A stretch of 64,000 nucleotides of DNA from Pseudomonas marginalis (lineage in GTDB: Bacteria > Pseudomonadota > Gammaproteobacteria > Pseudomonadales > Pseudomonadaceae): assembly GCF_008692035.1 (NCBI RefSeq), contig NZ_VTFG01000001.1, positions 1,054,001 to 1,118,000 of the forward strand. Reading direction: 5' to 3'. The position numbers and the translations under genes are program-made. Below are positions 8,411-20,760 of the stretch, one piece after another; positions within the stretch are counted from its first letter, which is position 1; the number at the start of each line of letters is the position of its first letter. Below the pieces are notes generated by a model. It saw only the letters and a list, made by a program, of their open reading frames with translations. It had not been told where the DNA came from and did not search any database.

Positions 8411-8839
8411 ATGCAAAACGTCAAAGTGCTGATCGGTTTTCTGTGCCTGTTCAGCGGCTATGTGGCCGCCGCCCCTGCCGCCGACAAAGACGTCGCCCAA
8501 GCGGTCGACCACCTCACCCAGGCCATGCTGCATAAAGACCTCAAGCAGCTCCAGAGCCTGACCGCCGAGAACCTCACCTACGGCCACTCCAGCGGCAAGA
8601 TCCAGAACAAGCAGGAATTCATCGCCGACATCGAGACCGGACGCAGCGGCTTCAAGACCCTGGAAATGCAGAAACAGACCATCACCCTGAGTGGCGATAC
8701 CGCCCTGGTACGCAACCACTTCTCCGCCCTGGCGGTGAACAGCGGCAAGGAAGTGCCCACCGAAATCGAGAACTTCCAGATCTGGCAAAAACAGAAAGGC
8801 CACTGGCTGCTGATCGGGCGCCAGGCGTTCAAATTCTGA
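8411..8839 (+). CDS. Secreted NTF2-like (DUF4440/SnoaL-type) protein
   Basis: 142 residues with a signal peptide (residues 1-20, cleavage near YVAAAPA). The mature part has the cone-shaped NTF2 pattern: DVAQAVDHLTQAMLHKDLKQLQSLTAENLTYGHSSGKIQNKQEFI and the C-terminal VPTEIENFQIWQKQKGHWLLIGRQAF. Such periplasmic proteins bind or convert small molecules; no specific function can be given. Monocistronic, next to a palindrome and a CA motif. Confidence 0.75.
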   Translation: MQNVKVLIGFLCLFSGYVAAAPAADKDVAQAVDHLTQAMLHKDLKQLQSLTAENLTYGHSSGKIQNKQEFIADIETGRSGFKTLEMQKQTITLSGDTALVRNHFSALAVNSGKEVPTEIENFQIWQKQKGHWLLIGRQAFKF

Positions 8840-8862
8840 TGGCTAGCGGTGGGCCATCGGGC

Positions 8863-10203
8863 TCACCACTGCACCACCTTGCGCACCTTCAGCAACGCCT
8901 CGCGCAGCGCCGGCATGTCCACCGAGCCCAAGGCCAGGCGCAACGCATGGGGCACGTGGGCCGAAACGGCGAAGGGCTCGGCGGTGGAGACGGAAATACC
9001 GTCGCGCTGCAAGGTCATGGCGACTTGATCGGCGCGGGCCTCTTCCGCCAGGGGCAGCCACAAGAAATACGATGACGGGTGGCTGGTGTAGGCAAGCCCC
9101 TTGAGCACCTGCGCGGCCAAGGCTTGCCGCGCCTGCGCATCCTGGCGCTTTTGTGCTTCAAGTTGCGCCACCGTGCCATCCTCGAGCCAGGCCACCGCAA
9201 TCGCACTCATCACCCCCGGGACGTTCCAGGTGGTGGCCATGATGGTGCGCTCCAGTGCTTTGACCCAACCCGACGGGGCAGCGATAAACCCCACGCGCAG
9301 GCCGGTCGCGACACTTTTCGACAGCCCGCCCACGTAGACCGTGCGCTCCGGCGCCAATCTGGCCACGGGCAGCGGCGCGTCCTCGGCCAGGAACGCGTAG
9401 GCCGCGTCCTCGATGATCATCAGGTTGTGCTCACGGGCAATCGCCACCAACTGCTCGCGCTGCGCCAGGCTCAGCACCCAGCACAACGGGTTATGCAGGG
9501 TCGGCATGCTGTACACGGCACGCACCGGACGCTTGCGACACAGGCTGTGCAGGTGGTCCAGGTCCGGGCCGTCGGCGGTGACCGGAATGGCGACAATTTC
9601 CAGGTGCAGGGTCTCGGCCAGCACCTTGAACCCCGAATACGTCAAGGCGTCGACGGCGATCACATCACCGGGCTTGAGCAAGGCCATCATGGTCACGGCC
9701 AACCCGTGCTGGGCGCCGCTGACCACCAGCACCTGTTCGGCCTCGACCGTCAGCCCTCGGCTCAACAGGTGCCGCGCGACAGCCGCGCGCTCATGCAGGC
9801 GACCGGCGTGGGGCTGGTAACGCAGCAGCGCGTCGAGGTCGCCGGACAGTGCCAACTGGCGCAATGCGGTGCGCAGCAAGTCGGCCTGGCCCGGCAAGGA
9901 CGGGTAGTTGAAGTTCAGATCGAGCATGCCCGCCGCCACACTCATCTGCCCGCTGCCCTGCCCCGGCGGCAGCGAGATTTCGCGCACAAAGGTGCCGCGG
10001 CCCGTTTCGCCACTGACCAGGCCCATGGCCTCCAACTCGGCGTACACCCGGCTCGCGGTGACCAACGCCAGGCCATGCTCGGCGGCCAGTTGGCGGTGCG
10101 TCGGCAGTCGCGTGCCGGGGGGCATGCTGCCTGAGCGAATGGCCTCGGCGAAGCTGTCGACCAACGACTTGTAGCGGGCACGGGGCATAAGCGATGTATC
10201 CAT
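8863..10203 (-). CDS. MocR-type transcriptional regulator (GntR HTH + aminotransferase fold)
   Basis: 446 residues starting at the ATG at 10203. Residues 5-75 are a GntR winged helix (YKSLVDSFAEAIRSGSMPPGTRLPTHRQLA, then TASRVYAELEAMGLV, GRGTFV). The remainder is a fold-type I aminotransferase domain, with VVSGAQHGLAV, MPTLHNPLCW, IIEDAAYAFL and the PLP lysine in VGGLSKSVATGLRVGF. MocR proteins are PLP-dependent regulators and usually control the divergent neighbour, here an EamA exporter, 73 bp away. Confidence 0.9.
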   Translation of the reverse strand: MDTSLMPRARYKSLVDSFAEAIRSGSMPPGTRLPTHRQLAAEHGLALVTASRVYAELEAMGLVSGETGRGTFVREISLPPGQGSGQMSVAAGMLDLNFNYPSLPGQADLLRTALRQLALSGDLDALLRYQPHAGRLHERAAVARHLLSRGLTVEAEQVLVVSGAQHGLAVTMMALLKPGDVIAVDALTYSGFKVLAETLHLEIVAIPVTADGPDLDHLHSLCRKRPVRAVYSMPTLHNPLCWVLSLAQREQLVAIAREHNLMIIEDAAYAFLAEDAPLPVARLAPERTVYVGGLSKSVATGLRVGFIAAPSGWVKALERTIMATTWNVPGVMSAIAVAWLEDGTVAQLEAQKRQDAQARQALAAQVLKGLAYTSHPSSYFLWLPLAEEARADQVAMTLQRDGISVSTAEPFAVSAHVPHALRLALGSVDMPALREALLKVRKVVQW

Positions 10204-10204
10204 G

Positions 10205-10220
10205 ACAATTTTTTGATTGT
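10205..10220. promoter_or_regulatory. Possible operator between MocR and EamA genes
   Basis: An inverted repeat ACAAT-N6-ATTGT sits immediately beside the MocR start codon in the divergent 73-bp spacer. Its position would let the regulator repress itself and control the exporter. Support is only position and symmetry. Confidence 0.3.
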
Positions 10221-10276
10221 CTTTATCTTCAACCCTAGGATGCCTGCCACGCAACTCCTCCTTTCGGACGCCCCTT

Positions 10277-11167
10277 ATGGAACGTACAGCTCCCCTCAGC
10301 AACCTCGACACCCGCACCCAAGGCTGGATCAACGGTTTTATCGGCGTGGTGATCTTCAGCGGCTCGCTGCCGGCCACGCGCCTGGCGGTGATGGAATTCG
10401 ACCCGGTGTTCCTGACCATGATCCGCGCCGCCATTGCCGCGCTGCTGGGGCTGGCCTTGCTGGGGCTGTTCAAGGAGAAACGCCCCGCGCGCCAGCAATG
10501 GATGCCCCTGGCCATCGTCGCCCTCGGCGTGGTGATCGGCTTTCCGTTACTCACCGCGCTGGCCCTGCAATACGTGACCTCCGCGCACTCCATCGTCTTC
10601 ATCGGCCTGCTGCCGCTGGCGACCGCCGTGTTTGCTGTACTGCGTGGCGGCGAGCGTCCACGCCCGGTGTTCTGGCTGTTTTCGATCCTCGGCAGTCTGC
10701 TGGTGATGGGATACGCCTTCGCCCAGGGCTTGAGCGCCGCACCGGCGGGTGACGTACTGATGCTGCTGGCGGTGCTGGTGTGCGGCCTGGGGTATGCCGA
10801 AGGCGCCAAACTGTCGCGCAGCCTGGGCGGCTGGCAGGTGATCTGTTGGGCGCTGGTGATGTCGTTGCCGGTGGTGGTGCCGTTGAGCCTGGTGCTGGCG
10901 CCGTCGAGCGTCAGCGGCATCAGCCTGCCGGCCTGGCTGAGCCTGGGCTATGTGTCGCTGTTCAGCATGCTGATCGGCTTTGTGTTCTGGTATCGCGGCC
11001 TGGCCCAGGGCGGCATCGCCGCCGTCGGCCAATTGCAACTGCTGCAACCGTTCTTCGGCCTGGCGCTGGCAGCGGGCTTGCTGCATGAACAGGTCAGCCT
11101 GGGCATGCTGCTGGTGACGGTCGCGGTGATCGGCTGCGTGGCCGGGGCCAAGCGCTTCGCGCGCTAA
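10277..11167 (+). CDS. EamA/DMT family exporter
   Basis: 296-residue drug/metabolite transporter with ten predicted membrane helices in two EamA halves (about 14-145 and 155-292). The start MERTAPLSN at 10277 was preferred to an earlier in-frame codon because the latter runs into the MocR operator region. Such carriers export amino acids or other metabolites. The divergent MocR regulator makes amino-acid or amine export plausible. The 3' end overlaps the convergent YceI gene by four bases. Confidence 0.85.
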   Translation: MERTAPLSNLDTRTQGWINGFIGVVIFSGSLPATRLAVMEFDPVFLTMIRAAIAALLGLALLGLFKEKRPARQQWMPLAIVALGVVIGFPLLTALALQYVTSAHSIVFIGLLPLATAVFAVLRGGERPRPVFWLFSILGSLLVMGYAFAQGLSAAPAGDVLMLLAVLVCGLGYAEGAKLSRSLGGWQVICWALVMSLPVVVPLSLVLAPSSVSGISLPAWLSLGYVSLFSMLIGFVFWYRGLAQGGIAAVGQLQLLQPFFGLALAAGLLHEQVSLGMLLVTVAVIGCVAGAKRFAR

Positions 11168-11721
11168 CGCTGGGGCGCGACCATCTTGAACTTGATGTTG
11201 ATGTCGTCGGACACCACGCTGTTGCCGGCCCATTCGCCTTCGCCGATCCTGAAGTCGCCGCGCCTGAGGATGAACTCACCGTCGAACACGCCAATGCCAT
11301 CCAGCTCCTTGAGCACCACCTTGACCGCCACCGGGCGCGTGGTGCCCTTGATCGTCAGGTTGCCGCTGATGTTGAAGCGGTTATCCCCCAGGGCCTTGAC
11401 AGCGGTGGACTCATACACGCCCACCGGATAGGTCGCGGTATCGAACCACGAGGCCCGTTGCAGCTCGTCGTTGGCATCGGGGCTGCCGGCATCGATACTC
11501 GCCAGCTGGATCTTGAGCAAGGCATGTCCGCTTTCGGGCTTCTGCGTGTCAAAGCTCAGCGTGCCTTCGAAGTCGCCGAAGGTGCCATACACCCGCTGCC
11601 CCAACTGCTTATAGGTAAAACTGATCTGGCTGGCGGTGCGATTGACGTCGGTGTACTCCGCCGCCTGGGAACAGCCGATAGCACCCAGGACCAGGACCAA
11701 CGGGAGAATTCGACGCTTCAT
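11164..11721 (-). CDS. YceI family periplasmic lipid-binding protein
   Basis: 185 residues starting MKRRILPLVLVLGAIGCSQA; the signal peptide may be of lipoprotein type (AIGC) or Sec type. The mature domain is a YceI beta-barrel that binds polyisoprenoid-like lipids: ASQISFTYKQLGQRVYGTFGDFEGTLSFD, ASWFDTATYPVGVYESTAV, GNLTIKGTTRPV and FRIGEGEW. Function in the cell is unclear for most members. Convergent to the EamA gene. Confidence 0.85.
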   Translation of the reverse strand: MKRRILPLVLVLGAIGCSQAAEYTDVNRTASQISFTYKQLGQRVYGTFGDFEGTLSFDTQKPESGHALLKIQLASIDAGSPDANDELQRASWFDTATYPVGVYESTAVKALGDNRFNISGNLTIKGTTRPVAVKVVLKELDGIGVFDGEFILRRGDFRIGEGEWAGNSVVSDDINIKFKMVAPQR

Positions 11722-11807
11722 GCCACGCTCCGCAAAAAAAGGATGTATTCCCATCAGGTGCCTGTCCTGCTAAACAGATTAGCCGCTCACAACAATAAGG
11801 ACGCTGC

Positions 11808-12302
11808 ATGCCCACCCCTTCTCTACAGGACATCACCGCGCCGGAAGGCATCTGCTACGGCTGCGGCGGCAGTAACCCCCATGGCTTGCATATCAAGAGC
11901 CGCTGGGATGCCGATGGTGTCCATCTCATCGCCGAACATCGCCCCGAGGCAAAATACAGCGGCTGGCCCGATCTGGTCTACGGCGGCCTGATCGCCATGC
12001 TGGTGGACTGCCATTCCAACTGGACCGCCATGGCCTACCACTACCGTGCCGAACAGCGCGAACCCGGCAGCCTGCCGCGCATCGACTGCGTCACCGGCAA
12101 CCTGGCGATCAAATTCATCAAGCCGACCCCCATGGGCGTGCCGCTCACCTTGCGTGCGCGGGTCGAGGGCGACGTGGGTCGCAAAAGCCGCGTGGTCTGC
12201 GAGGTGTACGCCGGCGAGGTGCTCACGGCCATCGGCGATTCGCTGTTCGTGCGCGTCGACACCCGCGAACTGGCTGCGGCCGCCCATGGCCGTGACGGCT
12301 GA
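11808..12302 (+). CDS. PaaI-type hotdog thioesterase
   Basis: 164 residues, hotdog fold acyl-CoA thioesterase-like. The N-terminal CYGCGGSNPHGL and YSGWPDLVYGGLIAMLVDCHSNWTAM match the PaaI/ACOT subgroup that lacks a classical catalytic Asp and starts with a CxxC-like motif. An AACAATAAGGA site (11791-11801) combines a possible Hfq/Crc motif with the ribosome binding site. Lies alone between YceI and the dienelactone hydrolase gene. Confidence 0.8.
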   Translation: MPTPSLQDITAPEGICYGCGGSNPHGLHIKSRWDADGVHLIAEHRPEAKYSGWPDLVYGGLIAMLVDCHSNWTAMAYHYRAEQREPGSLPRIDCVTGNLAIKFIKPTPMGVPLTLRARVEGDVGRKSRVVCEVYAGEVLTAIGDSLFVRVDTRELAAAAHGRDG

Positions 12303-12346
12303 TCCTGGTCTACATTGACTGGCACCGCTAATCGAGGACCGAACCG

Positions 12347-13234
12347 ATGACTCGTCTCACCGCGAAAGACTTTGCCCCCGAACTGCTGGAACTCTACGAC
12401 GGCTACGCCCACGGCAAGCTCAACCGCCGCGAATTTCTCGACCGCGCGGCGCTGTTCACCTTTGGCGGCCTGACCGCCTCGGCCCTGCTGGCGGCCCTGA
12501 GCCCCAACTATGCCCTGGCCGAACAGGTGAAATTCACCGACCCGGACATCGTTGCCGACTACATCACCTACCCCTCGCCCAAGGGCAACGGCACCGTGCG
12601 TGGCTACCTGGTGCGCCCGGCCAAGGCCACCGGCAAGCTGCCGGCCGTGGTGGTGGTCCACGAAAACCGTGGCCTCAACCCCTACATCGAAGACGTAGCC
12701 CGGCGCCTGGCCAAAGCCGGGTTTATCGCCCTCGCGCCGAACGGCCTGACCTCGGTGGGCGGCTATCCCGGCAACGATGAAAAAGGCGTGGCGCTGCAAC
12801 AGACAGTCGACCCGACCAAGCTGATGAACGACTTCTTCGCCGCCATCGAATGGCTGATGCACCACGACAGCAGCACCGGCAAGGTCGGCATCACCGGCTT
12901 CTGCTATGGCGGCGGCGTGACCAATGCGGCGGCAGTGGCTTACCCGGAACTGGGCGCAGCGGTGTCGTTCTATGGGCGCCAGCCGGAAGCCAAGGACGTG
13001 CCGCATATCAAGGCGCCGATCATGCTGCATTACGGCGAGCTGGATACGCGGATCAACGAGGGGTGGCCGGCGTATGAAAAGGCCCTGAAGGCCGCCGGCA
13101 CGACCTATGAAGCGTATATCTACAAGGGTGCCAACCATGGCTTCCACAATGATTCGACGCCGCGTTATGACGAGGCAGCGGCGAATCTGGCGTGGGAAAG
13201 GACACTCGGCTGGTTCCGCAAGTACCTGGCCTAA
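12347..13234 (+). CDS. Dienelactone hydrolase family protein with Tat-like leader
   Basis: 295 residues, alpha/beta hydrolase of the dienelactone hydrolase family. The nucleophile is the Cys of GFCYGGG and the His lies in GANHGFHND. Unusually, residues 24-50 ([20 protein letters not shown] plus a hydrophobic run to ALA) look like a twin-arginine export signal preceded by a 22-residue extension, as in E. coli YghX-like proteins. Probable periplasmic esterase/lactonase; substrate unknown. Confidence 0.8.
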   Translation: MTRLTAKDFAPELLELYDGYAHGKLNRREFLDRAALFTFGGLTASALLAALSPNYALAEQVKFTDPDIVADYITYPSPKGNGTVRGYLVRPAKATGKLPAVVVVHENRGLNPYIEDVARRLAKAGFIALAPNGLTSVGGYPGNDEKGVALQQTVDPTKLMNDFFAAIEWLMHHDSSTGKVGITGFCYGGGVTNAAAVAYPELGAAVSFYGRQPEAKDVPHIKAPIMLHYGELDTRINEGWPAYEKALKAAGTTYEAYIYKGANHGFHNDSTPRYDEAAANLAWERTLGWFRKYLA

Positions 13235-13247
13235 GTGCAGTCCAAAT

Positions 13248-13334
13248 GTGGGAGGGGGCTTGCCCCCGATTGCGGTGTATCAGCAACCATTGAGGTGACT
13301 GACCCGCCGCTATCGGGGGCAAGCCCCCTCCCAC
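13248..13334. repeat. REPIN
   Basis: Paired REPs: GTGGGAGGGGGCTTGCCCCC at the left and the inverted copy ending GCCCCCTCCCAC at the right, with a short spacer. It sits between the convergent dienelactone hydrolase and DUF2252 genes, where it can end transcription from both sides. Confidence 0.9.
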
Positions 13335-13357
13335 ATTGACCATCACCACATTCCAGA

Positions 13358-14542
13358 TCAGTGTTCCAGCGCATACCGGCGGCAATGGTTGAGGTAGCCC
13401 TGCTCATGGCTGCCCACCAACTGCACCACGCTGGTCCATAACCACGACGGCGCATCCAATTGCCTGGTGCGGTTTTCCTGCAGCACCGCCATCCAGCCCT
13501 TGCGCGTCGCCCGGTCCATCTGCCGGGCATGGGCGATACCGACCACCCGCGCCAGGTAACCGGCGGCGTGCATGGCATCGAGTTCACTCAGTTCGTCCAG
13601 TTCCAGCTTCATGTCCTGGGGCAACAGTTCGCGGATGAAAAAGCCATGGTCCAGAAACCGTGTCGCCACCATGCGTTCACCCAGGCCCGGCGACAGCTGG
13701 CGGGCGCCCTCCACCACTCGGCGGCCGTTGTCCCTGGGCATCTTCGCCCGTGCCGCGCGCGGTGCGGCGGCGCCGACGGCTTCCTTGATATCGATCAGGC
13801 AGTATTCCTCATCGTCCTTGTCGCCCACCCCCAGCAAGACGGCGTAGCGCAACAGGCCGAGGGAGCTGCAGCCCTTGACCCAGTAAGCCGAATCCAGCAG
13901 TTGGACCTTGGCGTCCTTGGGACGGCCCTTGAGCGAGGTGACCAACTGATGGATGTCATCCGACGCGCAGACGCTTTCCAGCGCACTTTTTTCTGCCCGC
14001 GACAGCGACCAGAAATGCTTGCCCAGCGGGATCGTCGGCCGCACGTTGTCGATGCGCTCACGGGCCAGGCTTTTCCAGGTGCGCTCGACGGCGCTGCGCA
14101 TCCCCGCCTTGACCTGGGACGGACGCGGCGGTACCTCGTCGGGCTTGTCCTTGAACGCCTGTTCATAGCCCACCATCATTTCTTCAAGCATGCGCGCGGT
14201 GGTCACGCCCGGCAGGTCCGAACCGCGCGCGGCGGTGGCCAGGGACAGCGCCAGGCGCACCAGGTCGTGGGCCGGGTTGCCGATCACGGCCTGGTCAAGG
14301 TCGCGGATATGCATATCGATGCGGCCCTTGTTGTCGCCGGTAGGCCCCAGGTTGCCCGCGTGGCAGTCGCCGCAGATCCAGATCGCCGGGCCTTGAGGCA
14401 GACGCCTGCCCATCTGGCTGTGCAGCCACTCGTAGAATTGCACGGTGCTGCCGCGCACATACGCGTGGGCGGAGCGTGCCATCTTCAAATTACGCAGTTG
14501 GGTGAGGTGTGGCATGCGAGCGGAGGGGCGCGGTATTTTCAT
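13358..14542 (-). CDS. DUF2252 (kinase-like fold) protein
   Basis: 394 residues starting MKIPRPSARMPHLTQLRN. The motif ICGDCHAGNLGP and DIRDLDQAVIGNPAHDLVRLALSLA correspond to the catalytic-loop-like GDxHxxN and metal-binding segments of DUF2252, distantly related to aminoglycoside phosphotransferases and protein kinases. No demonstrated activity. It lies 74 bp downstream of ampR on the same strand, so read-through from ampR is possible. Confidence 0.75.
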   Translation of the reverse strand: MKIPRPSARMPHLTQLRNLKMARSAHAYVRGSTVQFYEWLHSQMGRRLPQGPAIWICGDCHAGNLGPTGDNKGRIDMHIRDLDQAVIGNPAHDLVRLALSLATAARGSDLPGVTTARMLEEMMVGYEQAFKDKPDEVPPRPSQVKAGMRSAVERTWKSLARERIDNVRPTIPLGKHFWSLSRAEKSALESVCASDDIHQLVTSLKGRPKDAKVQLLDSAYWVKGCSSLGLLRYAVLLGVGDKDDEEYCLIDIKEAVGAAAPRAARAKMPRDNGRRVVEGARQLSPGLGERMVATRFLDHGFFIRELLPQDMKLELDELSELDAMHAAGYLARVVGIAHARQMDRATRKGWMAVLQENRTRQLDAPSWLWTSVVQLVGSHEQGYLNHCRRYALEH

Positions 14543-14616
14543 GGAATAACTCAGTGCAGGTGTAGCGGTAGAACGCCGGCCCCGAGCAAATGTTTCATTA
14601 TGTTTCAGAAATAAAC

Positions 14617-16777
<2,161 letters not shown>

Positions 16778-16779
16778 CG

Positions 16780-16820
16780 GTGGAGGGGCCGGTGCGACGA
16801 TTCGACTGGCCCCCTCCCAC
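16780..16820. repeat. Single REP with an enlarged tip
   Basis: A single REP hairpin in the gap between ampC and the convergent dctM gene: arms GTGGAGGGGCC and GGCCCCCTCCCAC around the tip GGTGCGACGATTCGACT. The same unusual tip occurs in the REPIN at 60168. Probably also a terminator for both genes. Confidence 0.75.
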
Positions 16821-16833
16821 CTATTGACCCGCG

Positions 16834-18114
16834 CTACATCCCCAGCCAATGCGGCAAGGCCAGCGAGATAAACGGCAAGTACGTGACCATGATCAGGAAC
16901 ACCAACAGGATCATCAGCCACGGCAACGCCGCACGAATGGTCTGCCCCAGCGTCAACCCGGTCACCGCCGAGGTCACGAACAGGTTCAGCCCCACCGGTG
17001 GGTGCACCAGGCCGATTTCCATATTGACCACCATCACGATGCCCAGGTGAATCGGGTCGATGCCCAGCTTCATGGCGATCGGGAAGAAGATCGGCGCCAG
17101 GATCAGCACGATGGCCGAAGGCTCCATGAAGCTGCCGGCGATCAGCAGCACCACGTTGACCATGATCAAAAAGCCAATCGGCGTCAGGCCCTCGGACAGC
17201 ACCCAGGCGGTGATTTCCTGGGGGATCTGCTCGGTGGTCAGCACATGGGCGAAGAGCATGGCATTGGCGATGATAAACATCAGCATGATCGCCAGGCGCC
17301 CGGACTCCAGCAGCACCTTGGGGCAGTCGCGCAGCTTCATGTCCTTGTAGACGAACAACGCCACGAACGCCGAGTACACCGCCGCCACCGCCGCCGCTTC
17401 GGTGGGGGTGAACATGCCGCTGTAGATGCCGCCGAGGATGATCACCAGCAACAACAGGCCCCAGAACGCGCGGCGCGCACAGCTCAGCCACTCACGAAAC
17501 GTCGCCCGTGGCTGGGCCGGCAGCTTCTTGATGCGCGCGACAATGTAGATCGCCACCATCAGCATCAGGCCCAGCAGCAAGCCCGGGATCACCCCGGCCA
17601 TGAACAGCTTGCCCACCGAGGTTTCCGTCGCCGCCGAGTACACCACCATCACGATCGACGGCGGAATCAGGATGCCCAGGGTGCCGGCGTTGCAGATGAT
17701 CCCCGCGCCGAATTCCTTCGGGTAACCGGAGCGCACCATGCCCGCCACCGCAATCGACCCCACCGCCGCCACCGTCGCCGGGGATGAGCCGGACAGCGCC
17801 GCAAACAGCATGCATGCCAGTACCGCCGCAATCGCCAGGCCGCCACGGATATGCCCGACACAGGCGTTGGCAAAGTCGATCAGCCGCTGCGCCACGCCGC
17901 CGGTGGTCATGAACGCACCAGAGAGCAGGAAGAACGGGATCGCCAGGAAGGTATAGGCGTCGGAGGTTTCGAACAGCTTGATCGCCAGGGAACTGACCGA
18001 GTCCGGGCTGAACATCAGGATCGACACCGCGCCCGACAAACCCAGCGCGATGGCAATCGGCACGCCGAGGAACATGAACACGAACAACAGCAGGAACAGA
18101 CAGAGCACGGCCAT
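16834..18114 (-). CDS. dctM: TRAP transporter large permease DctM
   Basis: 426 residues with about twelve hydrophobic helices, the large subunit of a tripartite ATP-independent periplasmic transporter. Family features include LALGLSGAVSILMF, GSSPATVAAVGSIAVAGMVRSGYPKEFGAGIICNAGTLGILIPPSIVMVVY and GLVHPPVGLNLFVTSAVTG. The start overlaps the dctQ stop by one base. In the equivalent P. aeruginosa locus (PA0884-PA0886) the TRAP system lies next to the itaconate genes, so itaconate or a related C5-dicarboxylate is the likely solute. Confidence 0.9.
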   Translation of the reverse strand: MAVLCLFLLLFVFMFLGVPIAIALGLSGAVSILMFSPDSVSSLAIKLFETSDAYTFLAIPFFLLSGAFMTTGGVAQRLIDFANACVGHIRGGLAIAAVLACMLFAALSGSSPATVAAVGSIAVAGMVRSGYPKEFGAGIICNAGTLGILIPPSIVMVVYSAATETSVGKLFMAGVIPGLLLGLMLMVAIYIVARIKKLPAQPRATFREWLSCARRAFWGLLLLVIILGGIYSGMFTPTEAAAVAAVYSAFVALFVYKDMKLRDCPKVLLESGRLAIMLMFIIANAMLFAHVLTTEQIPQEITAWVLSEGLTPIGFLIMVNVVLLIAGSFMEPSAIVLILAPIFFPIAMKLGIDPIHLGIVMVVNMEIGLVHPPVGLNLFVTSAVTGLTLGQTIRAALPWLMILLVFLIMVTYLPFISLALPHWLGM

Positions 18115-18746
18115 CAGTGACGCTCCCCATGGCTGCCGGCCAACTTGCTGGCCTCACCGGCCTCATCGGCCAGCCCCAATCCGACCTGACGGCGGGTAAA
18201 GATGCGGTAGAAAATTTCCAGGTAGCGGATAAACACCAGGGCAAAACCGATGGGCACGATGATCACGATGTCACCCACGTCGATGCCGAACTTATCGAGG
18301 TCTTCGGCGCCGATATGGGCGGTCATCACCGCGCTGACCCACTTGTAGCTGGCGACCATGAACAGCCCGGCATAGGCCAGGCAACACAGGCAGGCGAGCA
18401 TGCCCAGCACGCGCTGCACCGGACGCCGGGTCAGCTTGACCAGCGCGTCCACCCCCAGGTGGCCGGCGGTGCGCACCCCATAGGAAATGCCGAAGAAAAT
18501 CAGCCAGCCGAACATGGCCTTGGTCAGCGCCACGCTCCAGGTCATGTCCTGGGCCCAGGTCATGGTGCCGTCGCCCAGGGCGCTGAAGAAGTTGCTGCTG
18601 AAGGCCCACTTGTCGGCCAGGGCAAAGAACAGCGTGTAGATGTTATTGAGCATGACGTAGACGAATGTCACCAGGGTCATGGCCGCCAGCAGGAAGGCAA
18701 TAAAGCCTTCCTCCAGGTGCTCCCAGACGCGCCTTAGCGTTTGCAT
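18114..18746 (-). CDS. dctQ: TRAP transporter small permease DctQ
   Basis: 210 residues, four transmembrane helices; the DctQ segment FLLAAMTLVTFVYVMLNNIYTLFF is followed by an unusually long loop, and WLIFFGISYGVRTAGHLGVDALVKLTRRPVQRV matches the family. The start chosen is MQTLRRVWEHLEEGF with a GAGG site upstream; a TTG codon seven residues earlier is less likely. Part of dctPQM, coupled to dctM by one overlapping base. Confidence 0.88.
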   Translation of the reverse strand: MQTLRRVWEHLEEGFIAFLLAAMTLVTFVYVMLNNIYTLFFALADKWAFSSNFFSALGDGTMTWAQDMTWSVALTKAMFGWLIFFGISYGVRTAGHLGVDALVKLTRRPVQRVLGMLACLCCLAYAGLFMVASYKWVSAVMTAHIGAEDLDKFGIDVGDIVIIVPIGFALVFIRYLEIFYRIFTRRQVGLGLADEAGEASKLAGSHGERH

Positions 18747-18795
18747 GGCAAAACCTCGCGAAAGCAAAATGAGATGTCAGGGCGGAAACCGGCCT

Positions 18796-19929
<1,134 letters not shown>

Positions 19930-19933
19930 TCAG

Positions 19934-20746
19934 CTATGACTGTGCGAGCAACCGCTGCGCCCGCAACAACACCGGCGCATCCACCATCTGCCCATCAATC
20001 TGGTAAGCCCCCGCCCCGTGCGCCCCGGCGTCCACCACCCGCTGCGCCCAGGCCAGGTCTGCGGCGCTGGGCGCCAACGCTTCATGGATCACCGCCACCT
20101 GCCTGGGATGGATACACAACGCGCCGGCAAAGCCCATTTCATAGGCATGCCGGATCGAACGGCGCAGGCCGTCGGGGTCGTCGATGGCCGGGTGCACGCC
20201 ATCCAGTGGCGCCACCAGGCCAGCCGCGCGGGAGTGCACGATCAGCGCCAGGCGCGCCTGGTCGAGGGCGAACTGCGCGGCCGGGGAGTTGCTGCTCAGG
20301 TTGAGGTCCAGCGCCAGGTCCAGGCCGCCGAATGACAGACGTTCGACCTGCGGCGCCTGGGCGATGTCGGCCAGCGCCAGCAAGCCGCGGGCGCTTTCGA
20401 TAATCGGCCAGATCAGCTTGCCCGCCGTGGCGACCACCGCCACCTGGGCCGCACTTTCCACTTTCGGCAGGAGTACACCCGCCACGTTGGCGTAGGCTTT
20501 GCAAAACGCCACATCGTCGAAATGCCCGGCATGTTCCGGCGCATTGATGCGCACCCACACCCGGGCCTGCGGGTGACTTTGCAGGAACGCCCCGAGGTTA
20601 TCTCGCGCCTGGCGCTTGAGCGGCTCTTCCACCGCGTCTTCGAAATCCACGATCACGGCGTCGGCGCCACTGGCCAGCGCCTTGGCAAAGCGTTCCGGTC
20701 GGCTGCCGGGAACAAACAGCGCAGAGCGCACAAGAGGATTTGGCAT
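19934..20746 (-). CDS. ccl: (S)-citramalyl-CoA lyase (HpcH/HpaI/CitE family)
   Basis: 270 residues of the CitE-like aldolase family: LVRSALFVPGSRPERFAKALASGADAVIVDFEDAV (metal/CoA region), VWVRINAP, LLPKVESAAQV, LSFGGLDLALDL and FAGALCIHPRQV. In itaconate breakdown it splits (S)-citramalyl-CoA into acetyl-CoA and pyruvate, the last step. Gene order with ict and ich matches the P. aeruginosa itaconate operon, which is the main reason for the name. ATG follows AAGGAAG; only 14 bp after ict. Confidence 0.85.
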   Translation of the reverse strand: MPNPLVRSALFVPGSRPERFAKALASGADAVIVDFEDAVEEPLKRQARDNLGAFLQSHPQARVWVRINAPEHAGHFDDVAFCKAYANVAGVLLPKVESAAQVAVVATAGKLIWPIIESARGLLALADIAQAPQVERLSFGGLDLALDLNLSSNSPAAQFALDQARLALIVHSRAAGLVAPLDGVHPAIDDPDGLRRSIRHAYEMGFAGALCIHPRQVAVIHEALAPSAADLAWAQRVVDAGAHGAGAYQIDGQMVDAPVLLRAQRLLAQS

Positions 20747-20760
20747 AACGGACTTCCTTA